DNA of 64,000 nucleotides from Marinilactibacillus piezotolerans (GTDB lineage: Bacteria; Bacillota; Bacilli; Lactobacillales; Carnobacteriaceae_A): positions 1 through 64,000 of the forward strand of contig NZ_FOSJ01000001.1 in assembly GCF_900114235.1 (NCBI RefSeq), read 5' to 3'. The position numbers and the translations under genes are program-made. Below, piece after piece: positions 59,697 to 64,000 of the stretch. The notes under the pieces are model-generated. The model saw nothing but the letters and a program-made list of their open reading frames with translations, was not told where the DNA came from and searched no databases. Within the stretch, counting starts at the first letter, position 1. The number at the start of each line of letters is the position of its first letter.

Positions 59697-61583
59697 TTAT
59701 ATATATTCACTTAAATATTCCCAGCGTTCCATTTTTTCAGTCAGCTTTTGTTGGAATTTTTTTTGTTTATCACTTAAGTCACCAATCACTGTATAGTCGC
59801 TGCCAGCTTGATTCATCTCTTCTTGGATGTTTTCAAGTTCAGCTTCTAAATCAAAAATTTCTTCTTCAATTGTATCCCATTCTTTTTGTTCTAAATAAGT
59901 TAATTTGATTTTTTCTTTTTTCTTTTCTTCATTATAGTTCTTTTTTTCAGGCAAATCAGTTTTTACAGGTTGTTTTACTGCCTTTTCTTCTTGTTGCATC
60001 AAGTATTCTGACATTTTCCCATAATAGTCGTCAATCTTTCCATTACCTTGAAAAATCAAAAGTTTAGTGGCAATTTTATCTAAAAAATATCGATCATGTG
60101 ATACAGCAATAACAGCTCCGGAAAAAGTTTGAATATAATCTTCTAATACAGTTAGCGTTTGAATATCTAAATCATTAGTTGGTTCATCAAGTAACAAAAC
60201 ATTGGGTTGCTGCATCAATAATTTTAGTAAATAAAGTCTTCTTTTCTCTCCACCAGAGAGCCGGCTTATAATTGTACCATGAGTTGAACGATCAAATAAA
60301 AATTGTTCTAATAGTTGTGAAACACTCAAGCTCGTTCCATCTGCTAACCTGACTTCTTCAGCAACTTCCTGTAAATAAGATATAACTCTCTTATTTTCAT
60401 CCATCGCTTCATTTGTCTGTGTGTAATAAGCAATCTTAACGGTTTCTCCTACTTCAATAATGCCACTTTCTAGTGGTAGTATCCCTGCAAGAATATTTAA
60501 AAATGTTGTTTTCCCAGAACCATTTTCTCCTGTTATGCCGATTCGATCTTTTTGCTGAATTAAAAGATTATACTGATTTAAAATGACTTGCTCATCACGA
60601 TGAAAAGTTGCCTGTTCTAGTTCTAATACTTTTTTGCCTAGTCGACTGCCTGATAAATTCATATCTAAGGAACCATTCGTATCATATTTAGATACAGATT
60701 CCTTTAAATCCGTAAAACGGTCAATTCTAGCTTGCTGTTTTGTTCCTCTAGCTTTTACCCCAGCACGCATCCATGCAAGTTCTTGTTTATATAACTGTTT
60801 CTGCTTATGACTCTTCTGGGCAGCAGTTTCTTCTCTTTCAGCTTTCAGTTGAATATAATTCTGATAATTACCAATATATTTTTCAAGTCTTCCATGAGTT
60901 AATTCAACTATATAATTCACAACATGATCTAAAAAATATCGATCATGGGTGACCAAAAGCAAAGCTCCTTTATAAGACATCAAAAAATTTTCCAGCCATT
61001 TAATCATCTCAAAATCTAAGTGGTTAGTCGGCTCATCTAGTATCAGTAAATCCGGTTCTTGTATAAGTACTTGAGCTAATGCGACTCTTTTCTGCTGACC
61101 TCCAGATAATTCACCTACAATCAGCTGCATATTTGTAATACCTAAACGATTTAAAATCGCTTTAGCTCTTGCGCTTGAGTTCCAGGCATTTTCACTATTC
61201 ATTTTTTGTTCGGCTTTAGCAAATATATTTTGAGCTCTTTCATTCATTGGATCTTCTGTCAGCAGCTGAAGGGCTGCTTCATAATTTCGAACGGTTACCA
61301 TCAGTGGTGTATCTCCATCGAAAACAGTATTTAATACAGTTTGTGATTCATCCAGTGTACTGATTTGTTCTAAATAACCAATTCTATAATCGTTAGGTTG
61401 GGTTATATCACCAGTATCTGGTGATAATTGTTTTGTTAGTATTTTAAGTAAACTCGTCTTTCCGGTTCCGTTTACTCCTATCAATCCTATGCGCTGTCCT
61501 TCAGTAATTGAGAAAGTTATTGAATCAAATAACTGTTTCATTCCATATGAATGAGTCAAATTTTCGATTTTAAGTTCTTTCAT
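59697..61583 (-). CDS. ABC-F family ATPase (YfmR/Uup-like)
   Basis: A soluble tandem ABC ATPase of the ABC-F group, which acts on ribosomes rather than in transport. The 628-residue protein has two cassettes: GVNGTGKTSLLK with LSGGQQKRVALAQ, and GENGSGKTTFLN with LSGGEKRRLYLLK, each followed by an LLDEPTN-type Walker B. A C-terminal Lys/Glu-rich coiled coil (about 540-628) matches Uup/YfmR. No sign that it is a resistance-type ARE protein; this assignment is from layout. Confidence 0.93.
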   Translation of the reverse strand: MKELKIENLTHSYGMKQLFDSITFSITEGQRIGLIGVNGTGKTSLLKILTKQLSPDTGDITQPNDYRIGYLEQISTLDESQTVLNTVFDGDTPLMVTVRNYEAALQLLTEDPMNERAQNIFAKAEQKMNSENAWNSSARAKAILNRLGITNMQLIVGELSGGQQKRVALAQVLIQEPDLLILDEPTNHLDFEMIKWLENFLMSYKGALLLVTHDRYFLDHVVNYIVELTHGRLEKYIGNYQNYIQLKAEREETAAQKSHKQKQLYKQELAWMRAGVKARGTKQQARIDRFTDLKESVSKYDTNGSLDMNLSGSRLGKKVLELEQATFHRDEQVILNQYNLLIQQKDRIGITGENGSGKTTFLNILAGILPLESGIIEVGETVKIAYYTQTNEAMDENKRVISYLQEVAEEVRLADGTSLSVSQLLEQFLFDRSTHGTIISRLSGGEKRRLYLLKLLMQQPNVLLLDEPTNDLDIQTLTVLEDYIQTFSGAVIAVSHDRYFLDKIATKLLIFQGNGKIDDYYGKMSEYLMQQEEKAVKQPVKTDLPEKKNYNEEKKKEKIKLTYLEQKEWDTIEEEIFDLEAELENIQEEMNQAGSDYTVIGDLSDKQKKFQQKLTEKMERWEYLSEYI

Positions 61584-61707
61584 CTAGACCCACTCCTCTT
61601 TTCTGTATTACTTATATTCTATCATATACTGGATCCATTGTGCTTCAAAAACAGGAATTAAGTTATAGATATCATACTTGGCTTTTTGTCTTCAAGTTAT
61701 TCCAAGA

Positions 61708-61736
61708 TTGCTTAATTAATTAAATTTCTATATACT
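61708..61736 (+). promoter_or_regulatory. Promoter of the cold-shock gene
   Basis: TTGCTT (61708-61713) and TATACT (61731-61736) are 17 bp apart. The roughly 50-nt 5' leader before the ATG is of the kind that often folds in cold-shock genes. Confidence 0.7.
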
Positions 61737-61790
61737 AGACGTAAGCGTATTAATAAATATAACCTCAATACAATAAATAGGAGGATTATC

Positions 61791-62006
61791 ATGACTTCAG
61801 GTAAAGTGAAATGGTTTAGTAATCAAAAAGGATATGGATTTATTGAATATAATGAGCATGATGATGTATTTGTTCATTTTACTGGAATTGAAAAAGAAGG
61901 GTATAAAAGTCTGGAAGAAGGACAACTCGTTGAATTTTCAATTGTTGAAGGCAACCGTGGTCCTCAAGCAACTAAAGTTCAAGTGATTGAACCTGCATCT
62001 GAATGA
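61791..62006 (+). CDS. Cold-shock domain protein
   Basis: A 71-residue single cold-shock domain RNA chaperone. RNP1 KGYGFIEY and RNP2 VFVHFTG are visible, with the N-terminal GKVKWFSNQ. Second-position residues differ slightly from major Csp proteins (for example YNEHDD instead of the usual DGGED), so it may be a divergent paralogue. AGGAGG precedes the ATG. Confidence 0.95.
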   Translation: MTSGKVKWFSNQKGYGFIEYNEHDDVFVHFTGIEKEGYKSLEEGQLVEFSIVEGNRGPQATKVQVIEPASE

Positions 62007-62016
62007 TGATATATAC

Positions 62017-62048
62017 AAAAAGGATTAGACAATTGTCTAATCCTTTTT
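62017..62048. terminator. Bidirectional terminator after the cold-shock gene
   Basis: A near-continuous palindrome, AAAAAGGATTAGACAATT with its complement (62017-62048), with T-runs on both strands. Confidence 0.9.
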
Positions 62049-62055
62049 ACTGTAT

Positions 62056-62490
62056 CTAATTTACTACATTGATATTTAAATTATATTTTTCAAGTCGCTG
62101 CAAAAAGAGCTGCTGACTATGTTTATTAAGATAAAATACAATTGTTTTCTGATCAGTAGTTAAAGTAACTTCCCCTCCTGGATTGCTTATTACTACTGAG
62201 GTTATGTTATCAAGTTCAACTACACGATCTTTAATACCGGCAAAATAACAAAGCTGGAGTTTTTCTTCGCTGATCCTTAAATATGTTTCTTTTTTTAAAT
62301 AAAATAATATTAATGCAAGTATTAAAAATAAAACGGTTCCCCAGTTAAAGCTTTCAATCGTAGTTGTAAAAACGACTGCCACGCAGAAAGATATAAAAAT
62401 ACTAGAGAGATAGATCGTTTGAAATGCTGGTTCTAAGTTCAATTTTATCTTGATATTAGTTTTAACATTTGATTCTGCTTTTATATTCAT
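62056..62490 (-). CDS. EbsA-like membrane protein
   Basis: A 144-residue protein with two transmembrane helices (about 25-45 and 50-65) followed by a soluble beta-rich domain (EEKLQLCYFAGIKDRVVELD). It resembles the small EbsA family described from enterococci, by memory of layout and its position next to an RNase HI-like gene. The function is unclear. It is divergent from the RNase H-like gene with a 42-bp gap. Confidence 0.5.
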   Translation of the reverse strand: MNIKAESNVKTNIKIKLNLEPAFQTIYLSSIFISFCVAVVFTTTIESFNWGTVLFLILALILFYLKKETYLRISEEKLQLCYFAGIKDRVVELDNITSVVISNPGGEVTLTTDQKTIVFYLNKHSQQLFLQRLEKYNLNINVVN

Positions 62491-62532
62491 TATCTCAATA
62501 CTCCTACTTAAATTAATCGAAAGGATGACAAT

Positions 62533-62937
62533 ATGTTAAAAGTATACACCGATGCTGCTGTAAATGGCAATCCTGGTTCTGCCGGTATAGGCATTGTGAT
62601 TTCAGGAAATGGGATTTACGAACAGCTTGCTATTCCCTTGTCAGGTAAATGGGATAATCATTCAGCTGAGTGGGAAGCCATGCGTATAGCCATTAAATGG
62701 GTAGAAACAAATCATACTCTTAATTCCTTAACTCTATTGTATACCGATAGTCAAGTTGTTGCTCGCTCAATTAGTAAAAAATACGTAAAAAATATTAAAT
62801 TTAAACCATTTTTAACTGACTGTTTATCTTCACTGAATCATTTTCCTTTTTATGAAATCCACTGGATACCAGAAAAACAAAACAAAGGTGCGGATAATCT
62901 TGCCAAACAAGGACTCCAAAAAGCAATAAATAGTTGA
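62533..62937 (+). CDS. RNase HI-like protein
   Basis: A 134-residue RNase H-fold protein. The acidic residues are in YTDAAVNGNPG, SAEWEAM, YTDSQ and the C-terminal NKGADNLA, so the DEDD set is complete. It lacks the basic handle of E. coli RNase HI, like the YpeP/RnhC-type proteins of Firmicutes. Whether it degrades RNA-DNA hybrids needs the assay listed in the findings. Confidence 0.85.
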   Translation: MLKVYTDAAVNGNPGSAGIGIVISGNGIYEQLAIPLSGKWDNHSAEWEAMRIAIKWVETNHTLNSLTLLYTDSQVVARSISKKYVKNIKFKPFLTDCLSSLNHFPFYEIHWIPEKQNKGADNLAKQGLQKAINS

Positions 62938-62971
62938 AGCATAATTTGTTTTATCCTTATAATTCCAGAAA

Positions 62972-64000
62972 TTAATTTATTTTAACAATGATGGCTTTTT
63001 CAAGTTTTTCATCCTTAATTTGAATATTTTTCATTGCAAATCCATATTCTTTAAACATCATAATACTACTTTCGCTTTTATACGCTCTTTTGCTTTCATT
63101 AATGTAAAATTCATTCAGATTATTGTAACGATCTATTGGTAAATCAAGTCCTATTTTTGCTGCAATTTTATCGATTGGAGCTTTCCCACTAACTTGCCAT
63201 GATCCTTGATTAAGCGGTTTAATATCTAGTGAATCTCCTGACATCAAAATATTATCATTAAATTCACCCACGATTTGTTCAAGTAAGTCATTCATTGTGA
63301 TAATTCCACTCGTTCCACCAAATTCATCAATTACTACAGCAAAACGGTCTTTAGTCTGTTTCATGTTACGAAACAAAACATCTGCTTTTACAGTTTCTAA
63401 AACATAATTTACTGGTCTAATAATTATGTTCTTCAAGTATTCTATATCCTTGTCATTTACTCTAAAGTAATCTTTAGTATAAAGAATACCTATAATATTA
63501 TCTGTAGATTCTTTACAAACAGGATAAATAGAATGCTGTCCCTCGCGGATGGTTTTTTCCCAGTTTTTTTCTGTATCATCCATCCATAAAAAAACAACTT
63601 CAGTTCTATGGGTCATAATATTTTCTATTGATATATCATCAAATTCAAAAACATTATGGATCATAGTCTCTTCATCTGGAAGTATTTGACCCTTTTTAGC
63701 TCCGATATCTAACATTAATCGAATTTCTTCTTCTGTATTTTCGTTTTCATCCTCGTTTGTGTTTAATCCAAATAAACGCACAATACCCGTTGTAGATGCA
63801 GAGAATAATCGAACGACCGGGGTAAACATTTTGGAAATAACAGACACTAGTCCTGACAAGAATAGAGCAATCTTTTCTGGATTTTTTAATGCGATTTGTT
63901 TAGGAACCAATTCTCCCAGTACAACAGTGAAGTAAGTAAGTAGTAAGGTTATAACCACCAAAGAAATAATACTAAGTACGGCCTCTGGAATAGCAATGCC
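62972..64000 (-). CDS. HlyC/CorC family transporter, N-terminus beyond the window
   Basis: A membrane protein with a CNNM (DUF21) transmembrane domain, a CBS domain pair and a C-terminal CorC_HlyC domain. The frame is open to the right edge, so at least the N-terminal part is missing; only about 340 residues are present of a usual 420-440. Visible features are LVPKQIALKNPEKIA (end of the CNNM domain), the CBS pair (about 120-235 of the visible part) and FGGTSGIITMNDLLEQIVGE. The family is linked to divalent-cation (Mg2+) export. Confidence 0.9.
   Translation of the reverse strand, partial: GIAIPEAVLSIISLVVITLLLTYFTVVLGELVPKQIALKNPEKIALFLSGLVSVISKMFTPVVRLFSASTTGIVRLFGLNTNEDENENTEEEIRLMLDIGAKKGQILPDEETMIHNVFEFDDISIENIMTHRTEVVFLWMDDTEKNWEKTIREGQHSIYPVCKESTDNIIGILYTKDYFRVNDKDIEYLKNIIIRPVNYVLETVKADVLFRNMKQTKDRFAVVIDEFGGTSGIITMNDLLEQIVGEFNDNILMSGDSLDIKPLNQGSWQVSGKAPIDKIAAKIGLDLPIDRYNNLNEFYINESKRAYKSESSIMMFKEYGFAMKNIQIKDEKLEKAIIVKIN

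Overview
This 64 kb window is chromosomal DNA from a low-GC Gram-positive bacterium. Gene order and content (rnc-smc-ftsY-ylxM-ffh, rpsP-khpA-rimM-trmD-rplS, dprA-topA-xerC-hslVU-codY, thyA-dfrA with yplQ/ypmR/ypmS/msrA/yozE neighbours, pflBA plus adhE, a 315-residue thymidylate synthase) point to the order Lactobacillales. A Carnobacteriaceae-like genus is my best guess, but that is inference. No rRNA, tRNA, CRISPR array, prophage or intact insertion sequence is visible.

Layout. 1-11.7 kb is a plus-strand core block for RNA processing, chromosome condensation, SRP targeting and ribosome maturation. 11.7-21.9 kb is a variable stretch: an alpha/beta-hydrolase gene broken by an in-frame TGA, an OsmC gene, a satD-DUF3307 operon whose promoter lies in a large palindrome, an Rgg-like regulator with a divergent small gene, an unannotated type I toxin-antitoxin locus (holin-like toxin with convergent antisense RNA), a membrane-protein gene with two T-tract frameshifts, an AbrB-Doc toxin-antitoxin operon with an operator palindrome, a decayed GNAT gene and an aldo/keto reductase. 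22.0-29.3 kb is a lysine-riboswitch-controlled diaminopimelate/lysine operon (lysC-asd-dapA-dapB-dapD, then an M20 deacetylase and an alanine-racemase-like gene).

29.4-36.5 kb holds mixed-acid fermentation genes: ppaC, pflA and pflB on the minus strand and adhE on the plus strand. The pflB-adhE gap carries a perfect Rex-type operator and a cre-like site. 36.5-50.9 kb has parC/parE, plsY, codY-hslU-hslV-xerC-topA-dprA and rnhB-rbgA. 51-64 kb has two signal peptidase I genes, ctpA, deoD, yozE, msrA, ypmS, ypmR, a hemolysin III gene, dfrA, thyA, an ABC-F ATPase, a cold-shock gene, an EbsA-like gene, an RNase HI-like gene and a CorC/HlyC transporter running off the right edge.

How the parts fit. 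Most of the window is housekeeping. The candidates for less-described biology are the satD-DUF3307 pair (SatD shows a GDEF-bearing, nucleotide-cyclase-like pattern beside a polytopic membrane partner), the type I toxin locus with a leader peptide overlapping the toxin start, and the regulator/small-protein pair that shares a 12-base element with the satD operator.
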